The notes beneath the pieces were generated by a model. It was not told the DNA's origin and made no database searches. It saw nothing but the letters and a program-made list of their open reading frames with translations. Shown here one piece after another: positions 22,911 to 34,271 of a stretch of 64,000 nt of DNA (position 1 is its first letter; each line of letters starts with the position of its first letter). The stretch lies in NCBI GenBank assembly GCA_963989245.1, contig OZ022353.1, positions 26,052,024-26,116,023 on the forward strand. Direction: 5' to 3'. The position numbers and the translations under genes are program-made. This DNA comes from Nansenia antarctica (taxonomy: Eukaryota > Chordata > Actinopteri > Argentiniformes > Microstomatidae).

Positions 22911-23073
22911 ACAACCTGTAAAGAAATCGACTTGTCATTGGGAAGGAATAAAATGATTAATTATTCATTACAATCTGTAAGGAAATCGACTTGTTATTTG
23001 AAAGGAACAAAATGATCAATTATCAATTACAATCTGTAAGGAAATCGACCTGCTACTCGGAAGGAATGCACAT
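22911..23073 (-). repeat. 59-bp tandem repeat, about 2.8 copies
   Basis: Units begin at 22911, 22970 and 23029, each with ACAAYCTGTAARGAAATCGA on the plus strand followed by an AAGGAA-containing AT-rich part. The third copy is cut short. Units differ by several substitutions, so this duplication is older than the insertion. Confidence 0.85.
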
Positions 23074-23288
23074 TTAAGAAAACGTCATCCCTAGACCACT
23101 ATAAACCAATTGATCAAAGTTTTGTAAAAACTGAAAATGAAATAATCTGAATAATTAATTCAATCAATTTGTAATTACTTAAATTAATTGAAGTAACCAT
23201 CCATTTATCATTGTAAAAGACCATTTCATCGACCTCAGCTGTATCTCCCTGAGGATTTAGTGTTTTAAAATGTATTGTCGTATTTCGA

Positions 23289-23302
23289 CCAGCAGATGGA
23301 GC
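23289..23302 (+). promoter_or_regulatory. CTCF-like motif
   Basis: CCAGCAGATGGAGC matches the vertebrate CTCF core CCASYAGRKGGCRS at 13 of 14 positions, the mismatch being A for the core C. Binding is inferred from the motif only. Confidence 0.35.
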
Positions 23303-23328
23303 TGTGCTCCGGCTAACGCGCATCGATT

Positions 23329-23338
23329 GCGCATGCGC
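23329..23338. promoter_or_regulatory. NRF1-like palindrome GCGCATGCGC
   Basis: A perfect palindromic NRF1 core, 26 bp from the CTCF-like motif and in an otherwise AT-rich region. NRF1 is an activator of CpG-rich vertebrate promoters; activity here is unproven. Confidence 0.4.
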
Positions 23339-23741
23339 CAACTCTTAGCCAAGGCTATGAATGTTTTAACCGTAACTCTAAACTATTTAAAACACCCCGA
23401 GATCAATTCACTATATCTCTATCTTTTCTCTATCAATACTAGTCTATGTGTATGGTTTTATCGCTATCTTTAAGAGATGAGCACTGAAAATCCATCAAAC
23501 TCAGGCTCCCCTCTAAAGGAATGTTCCACCGTGTGTCTGCGCTTTTTGCAAAGCAGAAAGAGGGAAGGGCTTTATTGTTCTTGAAAGCCCACGGCCGTAT
23601 TGGGGCCTGCTTAAAACAATCTCTTTAACACAACTTGTTTTCATAAACGATTACTTTTCACGACACAGCAATATCTTTCAATCCAGTTAAACCACTATTT
23701 ATCTCATTCAAATATTCTACGTTCACGCTTCCCTCACAAAG

Positions 23742-23935
23742 ATGGCGTCTAAGAATAGACTCTCTGACACACTGCAAATGGCGTCACGTTTCCCTCATAA
23801 AAATGGCGTCTAAGAATAGACTCTCTGACACACTGCAAATGGCGTCTAAGAATGGACTCTCTGACACACTGCAAATGGCGTCTAAATGCAAATGGCGTCT
23901 AAACTCCGCCGACAGTACACTGCAACACAATGGCG
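23742..23935 (-). repeat. 36-bp repeat cluster carrying seven ATGGCG motifs
   Basis: ATGGCG occurs at 23742, 23778, 23803, 23839, 23875, 23892 and 23930 on the plus strand. Three complete 36-bp units (23742, 23803, 23839) start ATGGCGTCTAAGAAT; the first two lie in a 61-bp repeat. AARATGGCG is close to the YY1 recognition sequence, whose core in element sense is GCCAT. An eighth GCCAT-type site is at 24348-24353, next to the LTR. The cluster lies 0.4-0.6 kb inside the 5' LTR. Confidence 0.75.
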
Positions 23936-24333
23936 TCCTTCCAAACAGACAAAAGAGCCTCACATGTTCTTCACTGCTACAATATAAAACAGACTACCGA
24001 GTCCACCCACACTCCAACACAAACACAACCTCACCGAATTTTACACAAACACACACGATATTCCAATACCGTACAAACAAACCTTACCATACACTATATT
24101 TTACAAAAAACGGGCTTCCAAGTCCGGCTCTCACCACCCACCCATCAAAGATTATGAAGTTTGCTTCTATTCCAACAAGATTACCGTTACACAGATTCTT
24201 TTGACTATAACTTATCTGAGATTTACAGCCTATTTTAAACACACCAATCGACTAGAAAGAGATTTCTGCAGAAAATCTACCTTTTTCGTCGAATTGAAGA
24301 GTCCGCACAATACTGTAAATTAAGTTATTTATC

Positions 24334-24351
24334 TCCGTCGCTTGCTCGCCA
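24334..24351 (-). promoter_or_regulatory. Candidate tRNA primer-binding site
   Basis: In element sense the 5' LTR is followed by GTAAA and then TGGCGAGCAAGCGACGGA. It starts with TGG, the complement of the tRNA CCA end, as primer-binding sites do. The five-base gap to the LTR is a little longer than the usual two to three bases, and I could not assign a tRNA, so the call is tentative. Confidence 0.45.
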
Positions 24352-24356
24352 TTTAC

Positions 24357-24659
24357 TGTCGTGTATTCTTATTGATTATGAATCAAAGAACCGTTAGTTT
24401 AAGACAATTTAATTAGTTACAGGCAGATTCATACATTACATGCGTTCTCCATGGACATCAGGGTGGGAAGAGGGCTCTCTGTGTCCCTCTCTCCCCTTTC
24501 CCCTCCAGAGGGGAGGGGCCAGCGTGCATGTATGTCCCTGCCCAACCCCCAAAGGTCCCTGCTGGTCATCTGTGTCCCTGCATGCCCTGGCATGTGTGTG
24601 TGTCTAAAACATACCACATATTCATACATAGATCATACATACTACAGAAATATACTACA
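24357..24659 (-). repeat. 5' LTR, promoter-bearing
   Basis: 303 bp; it reads the same as 17931-18233 throughout. In element sense this copy would supply the promoter and transcription start. A TATATT lies close to its outer end, which is early for a TATA box, so the promoter may instead rely on the C-rich block in its middle. U3, R and U5 are not resolvable by eye. Confidence 0.95.
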
Positions 24660-24663
24660 GGAG
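24660..24663. repeat. Target-site duplication, right copy (GGAG)
   Basis: Follows the CA terminus of the 5' LTR directly and restores the satellite phase. The GGAG and the downstream G at offset 171 show that the target was a G-type monomer. Confidence 0.93.
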
Positions 24664-25384
24664 TCTCTTTTGACAATCTCTTCGAGAGCTGTTTTCAGTC
24701 ATTAACAGAGCTGTTCTGAAAGTGTCCAAGCGGCCTGTTCTGAGAGTGGACTGTTTTTTGCATTCGTTCTCAAGTTATATCAAACTATCAAAGTGTTGTT
24801 TTCTGCCTTTCACGAGCACATTTTGACTTGTTGTTGAATAATCCTATAATGTAACTCTAAATGACAATCAGAGCAACTTGAATTGCGTGTGTGCAGCCTT
24901 TTGCTCAAAAGTGATCAACGTTTCGTTTTCGGAGTCTCTTTTGACAATCTCTTCGAGAGCTGTTTTCAGTCATTAACAGAGCTGTTCTGAAAGTGTCCAA
25001 GCGGCCTGTTCTTAGAGTGGACTGTTTTTTGCATTCGTTCTCAAGTTATATCAAACTATCAAAGTGTTGTTTTCTGCCTTTCACGAGCACATTTTGACTT
25101 GTTGTTGAATAATCCTATAATGTAACTCTAAATGACAATCAGAGCAACTTGAATTGCGTGTGTGCTGCCTTTTGCTCAAAAGTGATCAACGTTTCGTTTT
25201 CAGAGTCTCTTTTGACAATCTCTTCGAGAGCTGTTTTCAGTCATTAACAGAGCTGTTCTGAAAGTGTCCAAGCGGCCTGTTCTTAGAGTGGACTGTTTTT
25301 TGCATTCGTTCTCAAGTTATATCAAACTATCAAAGTGTTGTTTTCTGCCTTTCACGAGCACATTTTGACTTGTTGTTGAATAAT

Positions 25385-25644
25385 CCTATAATGTAACTCT
25401 AAATGACAATCAGAGCAACTTGAATTGCGTGTGTGCAGCCTTTTGCTCAAAAGTGATCAACGTTTCGTTTTCGGAGTCTCTTTTGACAATCTCTTCGAGA
25501 GCTGTTTTCAGTCATTAACAGAGCTGTTCTGAAAGTGTCCAAGCGGCCTGTTCTGAGAGTGGACTGTTTTTGCATTCGTTCTCAAGTTCTATCAGTGTTG
25601 TTTTCTGCTTTTCTGGAGCACATTTTGACTTGTTGCTGAATGCT
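25385..25644. repeat. 260-bp variant monomer 5 of 12
   Basis: First divergent-tail monomer to the right of the element; its left neighbour has the GCTGCC marker. Confidence 0.95.
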
Positions 25645-28339
25645 CCTATAATGTAACTCTAAATGACAATCAGAGCAACTTGAATTGCGTGTGTGCAGCC
25701 TTTTGCTCAAAAGTGATCAACGTTTCGTTTTCGGAGTCTCTTTTGACAATCTCTTCGAGAGCTGTTTTCAGTCATTAACAGAGCTGTTCTGAAAGTGTCC
25801 AAGCGGCCTGTTCTTAGAGTGGACTGTTTTTTGCATTCGTTCTCAAGTTATATCAAACTATCAAAGTGTTGTTTTCTGCCTTTCACGAGCACATTTTGAC
25901 TTGTTGTTGAATAATCCTATAATGTAACTCTAAATGACAATCAGAGCAACTTGAATTGCGTGTGTGCAGCCTTTTGCTCAAAAGTGATCAACGTTTCGTT
26001 TTCGGAGTCTCTTTTGACAATCTCTTCGAGAGCTGTTTTCAGTCATTAACAGAGCTGTTCTGAAAGTGTCCAAGCGGCCTGTTCTGAGAGTGGACTGTTT
26101 TTTGCATTCGTTCTCAAGTTATATCAAACTATCAAAGTGTTGTTTTCTGCCTTTCACGAGCACATTTTGACTTGTTGTTGAATAATCCTATAATGTAACT
26201 CTAAATGACAATCAGAGCAACTTGAATTGCGTGTGTGCAGCCTTTTGCTCAAAAGTGATCAACGTTTCGTTTTCAGAGTCTCTTTTGACAATCTCTTCGA
26301 GAGCTGTTTTCAGTCATTAACAGAGCTGTTCTGAAAGTGTCCAAGCGGCCTGTTCTTAGAGTGGACTGTTTTTTGCATTCGTTCTCAAGTTATATCAAAC
26401 TATCAAAGTGTTGTTTTCTGCCTTTCACGAGCACATTTTGACTTGTTGTTGAATAATCCTATAATGTAACTCTAAATGACAATCAGAGCAACTTGAATTG
26501 CGTGTGTGCAGCCTTTTGCTCAAAAGTGATCAACGTTTCGTTTTCGGAGTCTCTTTTGACAATCTCTTCGAGAGCTGTTTTCAGTCATTAACAGAGCTGT
26601 TCTGAAAGTGTCCAAGCGGCCTGTTCTGAGAGTGGACTGTTTTTTGCATTCGTTCTCAAGTTATATCAAACTATCAAAGTGTTGTTTTCTGCCTTTCACG
26701 AGCACATTTTGACTTGTTGTTGAATAATCCTATAATGTAACTCTAAATGACAATCAGAGCAACTTGAATTGCGTGTGTGCAGCCTTTTGCTCAAAAGTGA
26801 TCAACGTTTCGTTTTCAGAGTCTCTTTTGACAATCTCTTCGAGAGCTGTTTTCAGTCATTAACAGAGCTGTTCTGAAAGTGTCCAAGCGGCCTGTTCTTA
26901 GAGTGGACTGTTTTTTGCATTCGTTCTCAAGTTATATCAAACTAAGTGTTGTTTTCTGCCTTTCACGAGCACATTTTGACTTGTTGTTGAATAATCCTAT
27001 AATGTAACTCTAAATGACAATCAGAGCAACTTGAATTGCGTGTGTGCAGCCTTTTGCTCAAAAGTGATCAACGTTTCGTTTTCGGAGTCTCTTTTGACAA
27101 TCTCTTCGAGAGCTGTTTTCAGTCATTAACAGAGCTGTTCTGAAAGTGTCCAAGCGGCCTGTTCTGAGAGTGGACTGTTTTTTGCATTCGTTCTCAAGTT
27201 ATATCAAACTATCAAAGTGTTGTTTTCTGCCTTTCACGAGCACATTTTGACTTGTTGTTGAATAATCCTATAATGTAACTCTAAATGACAATCAGAGCAA
27301 CTTGAATTGCGTGTGTGCAGCCTTTTGCTCAAAAGTGATCAACGTTTCGTTTTCGGAGTCTCTTTTGACAATCTCTTCGAGAGCTGTTTTCAGTCATTAA
27401 CAGAGCTGTTCTGAAAGTGTCCAAGCGGCCTGTTCTGAGAGTGGACTGTTTTTTGCATTTGTTCTCAAGTTATATCAAACTATCAAAGTGTTGTTTTCTG
27501 CCTTTCACGAGCACATTTTGACTTGTTGTTGAATAATCCTATAATGTAACTCTAAATGACAACCAGAGCAACTTGAATTGCGTGTGTGCAGCTTTTTGCT
27601 CAAAAGTGATCAACGTTTTGTTTTCAGAGTCTCTTTTGACAATCTCTTCGAGAGCTGTTTTCAGTCATTAACAGAGCTGTTCTGAAAGTGTCCAAGCGGC
27701 CTGTTCTTAGAGTGGACTGTTTTTTGCATTCGTTCTCAAGTTATATCAAACTATCAAAGTGTTGTTTTCTGCCTTTCACGAGCACATTTTGACTTGTTGT
27801 TGAATAATCCTATAATGTTACTCTAAATGACAATCAGAGCAACTTGAATTGCGTGTGTGCAGCCTTTTGCTCAAAAGTAATCAACGTTTCGTTTTCAGAG
27901 TCTCTTTTGACAATCACTTCGAGAGCTGTTTTCAGTCATTAATGGAGCTGTTCTGAAAGTGTCCAAGCGGCCTGTTCTTAGAGTGGACTGTTTTTTGCAT
28001 TCGTTCTCAAGTTAAATCAAACTATCAAAGTGTTGTTTTCTGCCTTTCACGAGCACATTTTGACTTGTTGTTGAATAATCCTATAATGTTACTCTAAATG
28101 ACAATCAGAGCAACTTGAATTGCGTGTGTGCAGCCTTTTGCTCAAAAGTAATCAACGTTTCGTTTTCAGAGTCTCTTTTGACAATCTCTTCGAGAGCTGT
28201 TTTCAGTCATTAACAGAGCTGTTCTGAAAGTGTCCAAGCGGCCTGTTCTGAGAGTGGACTGTTTTTGCATTCGTTCTCAAGTTCTATCAGTGTTGTTTTC
28301 TGCTTTTCTGGAGCACATTTTGACTTGTTGCTGAATGCT
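25645..28339. repeat. 10-monomer higher-order repeat, copy 1 (2,695 bp)
   Basis: Ten monomers including a 267-bp one (26729-26995) and ending in a 260-bp one (28080-28339). Private markers: GACAACCAGAGC and GCAGCTTTTTGC near 27560-27597, ATCACTTCGAG with TTAATGGAGC near 27915-27945, and GTTAAATCAAAC near 28012. All recur in the copies at 36152 and 41275. A few private differences, such as CGTTTTGTTTTC near 27614, are confined to this copy. Confidence 0.92.
28080..28339. repeat. 260-bp variant monomer 6 of 12
   Basis: Chimeric: it starts with the GTTACTC/AAGTAATC/A89 form and then joins the divergent tail, unlike the G89 background of the other short monomers outside this block. Confidence 0.93.
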
Positions 28340-31300
28340 CCTATAATGTAACTCTAAATGACAATCAGAGCAACTTGAATTGCGTGTGTGCAGCCTTTTG
28401 CTCAAAAGTGATCAACGTTTCGTTTTCGGAGTCTCTTTTGACAATCTCTTCGAGAGCTGTTTTCAGTCATTAACAGAGCTGTTCTGAAAGTGTCCAAGCG
28501 GCCTGTTCTTAGAGTGGACTGTTTTTTGCATTCGTTCTCAAGTTATATCAAACTATCAAAGTGTTATTTTCTGCCTTTCACGAGCACATTTTGACTTGTT
28601 GTTGAATAATCCTATAATGTAACTCTAAATGACAATCAGAGCAACTTGAATTGCGTGTGTGCAGCCTTTTGCTCAAAAGTGATCAACGTTTCGTTTTCAG
28701 AGTCTCTTTTGACAATCTCTTCGAGAGCTGTTTTCAGTCATTAACAGAGCTGTTCTGAAAGTGTCCAAGCGGCCTGTTCTGAGAGTGGACTGTTTTTTGC
28801 ATTCGTTCTCAAGTTATATCAAACTATCAAAGTGTTGTTTTCTGCCTTTCACGAGCACATTTTGACTTGTTGTTGAATAATCCTATAATGTAACTCTAAA
28901 TGACAATCAGAGCAACTTGAATTGCGTGTGTGCAGCCTTTTGCTCAAAAGTGATCAACGTTTCGTTTTCAGAGTCTCTTTTGACAATCTCTTCGAGAGCT
29001 GTTTTCAGTCATTAACAGAGCTGTTCTGAAAGTGTCCAAGCGGCCTGTTCTTAGAGTGGACTGTTTTTTGCATTCGTTCTCAAGTTATATCAAACTATCA
29101 AAGTGTTGTTTTCTGCCTTTCACGAGCACATTTTGACTTGTTGTTGAATAATCCTATAATGTAACTCTAAATGACAATCAGAGCAACTTGAATTGCGTGT
29201 GTGCAGCCTTTTGCTCAAAAGTGATCAACGTTTCGTTTTCGGAGTCTCTTTTGACAATCTCTTCGAGAGCTGTTTTCAGTCATTAACAGAGCTGTTCTGA
29301 AAGTGTCCAAGCGGCCTGTTCTGAGAGTGGACTGTTTTTTGCATTCGTTCTCAAGTTATATCAAACTATCAAAGTGTTGTTTTCTGCCTTTCACGAGCAC
29401 ATTTTGACTTGTTGTTGAATAATCCTATAATGTAACTCTAAATGACAATCAGAGCAACTTGAATTGCGTGTGTGCAGCCTTTTGCTCAAAAGTGATCAAC
29501 GTTTCGTTTTCGGAGTCTCTTTTGACAATCTCTTCGAGAGCTGGTTTCAGTCATTAACAGAGCTGTTCTGAAAGTGTCCAAGCGGCCTGTTCTGAGAGTG
29601 GACTGTTTTTTGCATTCGTTCTCAAGTTATATCAAACTATCAAAGTGTTGTTTTCTGCCTTTCACGAGCACATTTTGACTTGTTGTTGAATAATCCTATA
29701 ATGTAACTCTAAATGACAATCAGAGCAACTTGAATTGCGTGTGTGCAGCCTTTTGCTCAAAAGTGATCAACGTTTCGTTTTCGGAGTCTCTTTTGACAAT
29801 CTCTTCGAGAGCTGTTTTCAGTCATTAACAGAGCTGTTCTGAAAGTGTCCAAGCGGCCTGTTCTTAGAGTGGACTGTTTTTTGCATTCGTTCTCAAGTTA
29901 TATCAAACTATCAAAGTGTTGTTTTCTGCCTTTCACGAGCACATTTTGACTTGTTGTTGAATAATCCTATAATGTAACTCTAAATGACAATCAGAGCAAC
30001 TTGAATTGCGTGTGTGCAGCCTTTTGCTCAAAAGTGATCAACGTTTCGTTTTCAGAGTCTCTTTTGACAATCTCTTCGAGAGCTGTTTTCAGTCATTAAC
30101 AGAGCTGTTCTGAAAGTGTCCAAGCGGCCTGTTCTTAGAGTGGACTGTTTTTTGCATTCGTTCTCAAGTTATATCAAACTATCAAAGTGTTGTTTTCTGC
30201 CTTTCACGAGCACATTTTGACTTGTTGTTGAATAATCCTATAATGTAACTCTAAATGACAATCAGAGCAACTTGAATTGCGTGTGTGCAGCCTTTTGCTC
30301 AAAAGTGATCAACGTTTCGTTTTCGGAGTCTCTTTTGACAATCTCTTCGAGAGCTGTTTTCAGTCATTAACAGAGCTGTTCTGAAAGTGTCCAAGCGGCC
30401 TGTTCTGAGAGTGGACTGTTTTTTGCATTCGTTCTCAAGTTATATCAAACTATCAAAGTGTTGTTTTCTGCCTTTCACGAGCACATTTTGACTTGTTGTT
30501 GAATAATCCTATAATGTAACTCTAAATGACAATCAGAGCAACTTGAATTGCGTGTGTGCAGCCTTTTGCTCAAAAGTGATCAACGTTTCGTTTTCAGAGT
30601 CTCTTTTGACAATCTCTTCGAGAGCTGTTTTCAGTCATTAACAGAGCTGTTCTGAAAGTGTCCAAGCGGCCTGTTCTTAGAGTGGACTGTTTTTTGCATT
30701 CGTTCTCAAGTTATATCAAACTAAGTGTTGTTTTCTGCCTTTCACGAGCACATTTTGACTTGTTGTTGAATAATCCTATAATGTAACTCTAAATGACAAT
30801 CAGAGCAACTTGAATTGCGTGTGTGCAGCCTTTTGCTCAAAAGTGATCAACGTTTCGTTTTCGGAGTCTCTTTTGACAATCTCTTCGAGAGCTGTTTTCA
30901 GTCATTAACAGAGCTGTTCTGAAAGTGTCCAAGCGGCCTGTTCTGAGAGTGGACTGTTTTTTGCATTCGTTCTCAAGTTATATCAAACTATCAAAGTGTT
31001 GTTTTCTGCCTTTCACGAGCACATTTTGACTTGTTGTTGAATAATCCTATAATGTAACTCTAAATGACAATCAGAGCAACTTGAATTGCGTGTGTGCAGC
31101 CTTTTGCTCAAAAGTGATCAACGTTTCGTTTTCGGAGTCTCTTTTGACAATCTCTTCGAGAGCTGTTTTCAGTCATTAACAGAGCTGTTCTGAAAGTGTC
31201 CAAGCGGCCTGTTCTGAGAGTGGACTGTTTTTTGCATTCGTTCTCAAGTTATATCAAACTATCAAAGTGTTGTTTTCTGCCTTTCACGAGCACATTTTGA

Positions 31301-31858
31301 CTTGTTGTTGAATAATCCTATAATGTAACTCTAAATGACAATCAGAGCAACTTGAATTGCGTGTGTGCAGCCTTTTGCTCAAAAGTGATCAACGTTTCGT
31401 TTTCGGAGTCTCTTTTGACAATCTCTTCGAGAGCTGTTTTCAGTCATTAACAGAGCTGTTCTGAAAGTGTCCAAGCGGCCTGTTCTTAGAGTGGACTGTT
31501 TTTTGCATTCGTTCTCAAGTTATATCAAACTATCAAAGTGTTGTTTTCTGCCTTTCACGAGCACATTTTGACTTGTTGTTGAATAATCCTATAATGTAAC
31601 TCTAAATGACAATCAGAGCAACTTGAATTGCGTGTGTGCTGCCTTTTGCTCAAAAGTGATCAACGTTTCGTTTTCAGAGTCTCTTTTGACAATCTCTTCG
31701 AGAGCTGTTTTCAGTCATTAACAGAGCTGTTCTGAAAGTGTCCAAGCGGCCTGTTCTTAGAGTGGACTGTTTTTTGCATTCGTTCTCAAGTTATATCAAA
31801 CTATCAAAGTGTTGTTTTCTGCCTTTCACGAGCACATTTTGACTTGTTGTTGAATAAT

Positions 31859-32118
31859 CCTATAATGTAACTCTAAATGACAATCAGAGCAACTTGAATT
31901 GCGTGTGTGCAGCCTTTTGCTCAAAAGTGATCAACGTTTCGTTTTCGGAGTCTCTTTTGACAATCTCTTCGAGAGCTGTTTTCAGTCATTAACAGAGCTG
32001 TTCTGAAAGTGTCCAAGCGGCCTGTTCTGAGAGTGGACTGTTTTTGCATTCGTTCTCAAGTTCTATCAGTGTTGTTTTCTGCTTTTCTGGAGCACATTTT
32101 GACTTGTTGCTGAATGCT
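31859..32118. repeat. 260-bp variant monomer 7 of 12
   Basis: Divergent tail preceded by a GCTGCC-marked monomer; lies in the cassette bounded by 267-bp monomers at 30508 and 32661. Confidence 0.95.
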
Positions 32119-34011
32119 CCTATAATGTAACTCTAAATGACAATCAGAGCAACTTGAATTGCGTGTGTGCAGCCTTTTGCTCAAAAGTGATCAACGTTTC
32201 GTTTTCGGAGTCTCTTTTGACAATCTCTTCGAGAGCTGTTTTCAGTCATTAACAGAGCTGTTCTGAAAGTGTCCAAGCGGCCTGTTCTTAGAGTGGACTG
32301 TTTTTTGCATTCGTTCTCAAGTTATATCAAACTATCAAAGTGTTGTTTTCTGCCTTTCACGAGCACATTTTGACTTGTTGTTGAATAATCCTATAATGTA
32401 ACTCTAAATGACAATCAGAGCAACTTGAATTGCGTGTGTGCAGCCTTTTGCTCAAAAGTGATCAACGTTTCGTTTTCGGAGTCTCTTTTGACAATCTCTT
32501 CGAGAGCTGTTTTCAGTCATTAACTGAGCTGTTCTGAAAGTGTCCAAGCGGCCTGTTCTTAGAGTGGACTGTTTTTTGCATTCGTTCTCAAGTTATATCA
32601 AACTATCAAAGTGTTGTTTTCTGCCTTTCACGAGCACATTTTGACTTGTTGTTGAATAATCCTATAATGTAACTCTAAATGACAATCAGAGCAACTTGAA
32701 TTGCGTGTGTGCAGCCTTTTGCTCAAAAGTGATCAACGTTTCGTTTTCAGAGTCTCTTTTGACAATCTCTTCGAGAGCTGTTTTCAGTCATTAACAGAGC
32801 TGTTCTGAAAGTGTCCAAGCGGCCTGTTCTTAGAGTGGACTGTTTTTTGCATTCGTTCTCAAGTTATATCAAACTAAGTGTTGTTTTCTGCCTTTCACGA
32901 GCACATTTTGACTTGTTGTTGAATAATCCTATAATGTAACTCTAAATGACAATCAGAGCAACTTGAATTGCGTGTGTGCAGCCTTTTGCTCAAAAGTGAT
33001 CAACGTTTCGTTTTCGGAGTCTCTTTTGACAATCTCTTCGAGAGCTGTTTTCAGTCATTAACAGAGCTGTTCTGAAAGTGTCCAAGCGGCCTGTTCTGAG
33101 AGTGGACTGTTTTTTGCATTCGTTCTCAAGTTATATCAAACTATCAAAGTGTTGTTTTCTGCCTTTCACGAGCACATTTTGACTTGTTGTTGAATAATCC
33201 TATAATGTAACTCTAAATGACAATCAGAGCAACTTGAATTGCGTGTGTGCAGCCTTTTGCTCAAAAGTGATCAACGTTTCGTTTTCGGAGTCTCTTTTGA
33301 CAATCTCTTCGAGAGCTGTTTTCAGTCATTAACAGAGCTGTTCTGAAAGTGTCCAAGCGGCCTGTTCTGAGAGTGGACTGTTTTTTGCATTCGTTCTCAA
33401 GTTATATCAAACTATCAAAGTGTTGTTTTCTGCCTTTCACGAGCACATTTTGACTTGTTGTTGAATAATCCTATAATGTAACTCTAAATGACAATCAGAG
33501 CAACTTGAATTGCGTGTGTGCAGCCTTTTGCTCAAAAGTGATCAACGTTTCGTTTTCGGAGTCTCTTTTGACAATCTCTTCGAGAGCTGTTTTCAGTCAT
33601 TAACAGAGCTGTTCTGAAAGTGTCCAAGCGGCCTATTCTTAGAGTGGACTGTTTTTTGCATTCGTTCTCAAGTTATATCAAACTATCAAAGTGTTGTTTT
33701 CTGCCTTTCACGAGCACATTTTGACTTGTTGTTGAATAATCCTATAATGTAACTCTAAATGACAATCAGAGCAACTTGAATTGCGTGTGTGCTGCCTTTT
33801 GCTCAAAAGTGATCAACGTTTCGTTTTCAGAGTCTCTTTTGACAATCTCTTCGAGAGCTGTTTTCAGTCATTAACAGAGCTGTTCTGAAAGTGTCCAAGC
33901 GGCCTGTTCTTAGAGTGGACTGTTTTTTGCATTCGTTCTCAAGTTATATCAAACTATCAAAGTGTTGTTTTCTGCCTTTCACGAGCACATTTTGACTTGT
34001 TGTTGAATAAT

Positions 34012-34271
34012 CCTATAATGTAACTCTAAATGACAATCAGAGCAACTTGAATTGCGTGTGTGCAGCCTTTTGCTCAAAAGTGATCAACGTTTCGTTTTCG
34101 GAGTCTCTTTTGACAATCTCTTCGAGAGCTGTTTTCAGTCATTAACAGAGCTGTTCTGAAAGTGTCCAAGCGGCCTGTTCTGAGAGTGGACTGTTTTTGC
34201 ATTCGTTCTCAAGTTCTATCAGTGTTGTTTTCTGCTTTTCTGGAGCACATTTTGACTTGTTGCTGAATGCT
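34012..34271. repeat. 260-bp variant monomer 8 of 12
   Basis: Divergent tail preceded by a GCTGCC-marked monomer; lies in the cassette bounded by 267-bp monomers at 32661 and 35083. Confidence 0.95.

Larger units (their letters stand above)
22453..24356 (-). other. Long 5' leader between the 5' LTR and gag
   Basis: 1,904 bp without a convincing gene. Retroviral leaders hold the primer-binding site, splice donor and packaging signal and are usually several hundred bases long, so this one is large. The half nearer gag is AT-rich and holds a 59-bp triplication; the half nearer the LTR holds an ATGGCG-rich repeat. A possible splice donor in element sense, AAG|GTGGGT, is at 22511-22519, just ahead of gag. 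Open frames here (for example 133 codons at 23803-24204 on the plus strand) are antisense to the element and built from the 36-bp repeat, so they are not called. Confidence 0.7.
17931..24659 (-). mobile_element. Gammaretrovirus-like endogenous retrovirus, internally deleted
   Basis: A 6,729-bp LTR element flanked by GGAG duplications, with TG...CA ends. Read on the minus strand it has a 303-bp 5' LTR, a candidate primer-binding site, a 1.9-kb leader, gag, an in-frame amber codon, a truncated pro-pol frame, a hydrophobic 3' frame, a polypurine tract and a 303-bp 3' LTR. The class I call rests on Gag (Met-Gly start, PPPY), the UAG gag/pro boundary and the 4-bp duplication. It cannot be autonomous: no reverse transcriptase polymerase domain, no integrase core, no protease catalytic Asp and no recognisable complete env. 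The LTRs read as identical, so insertion was recent and must have used enzymes from a complete relative. The internal region is otherwise undisturbed by later insertions. Confidence 0.95.

Noticed and set aside
23803..24204. 133-codon plus-strand frame with a 12-residue repeat starting MASKN
   Set aside because: It is antisense to the element and arises because the 36-bp repeat is a multiple of three. No domain or hydrophobic pattern supports a protein.
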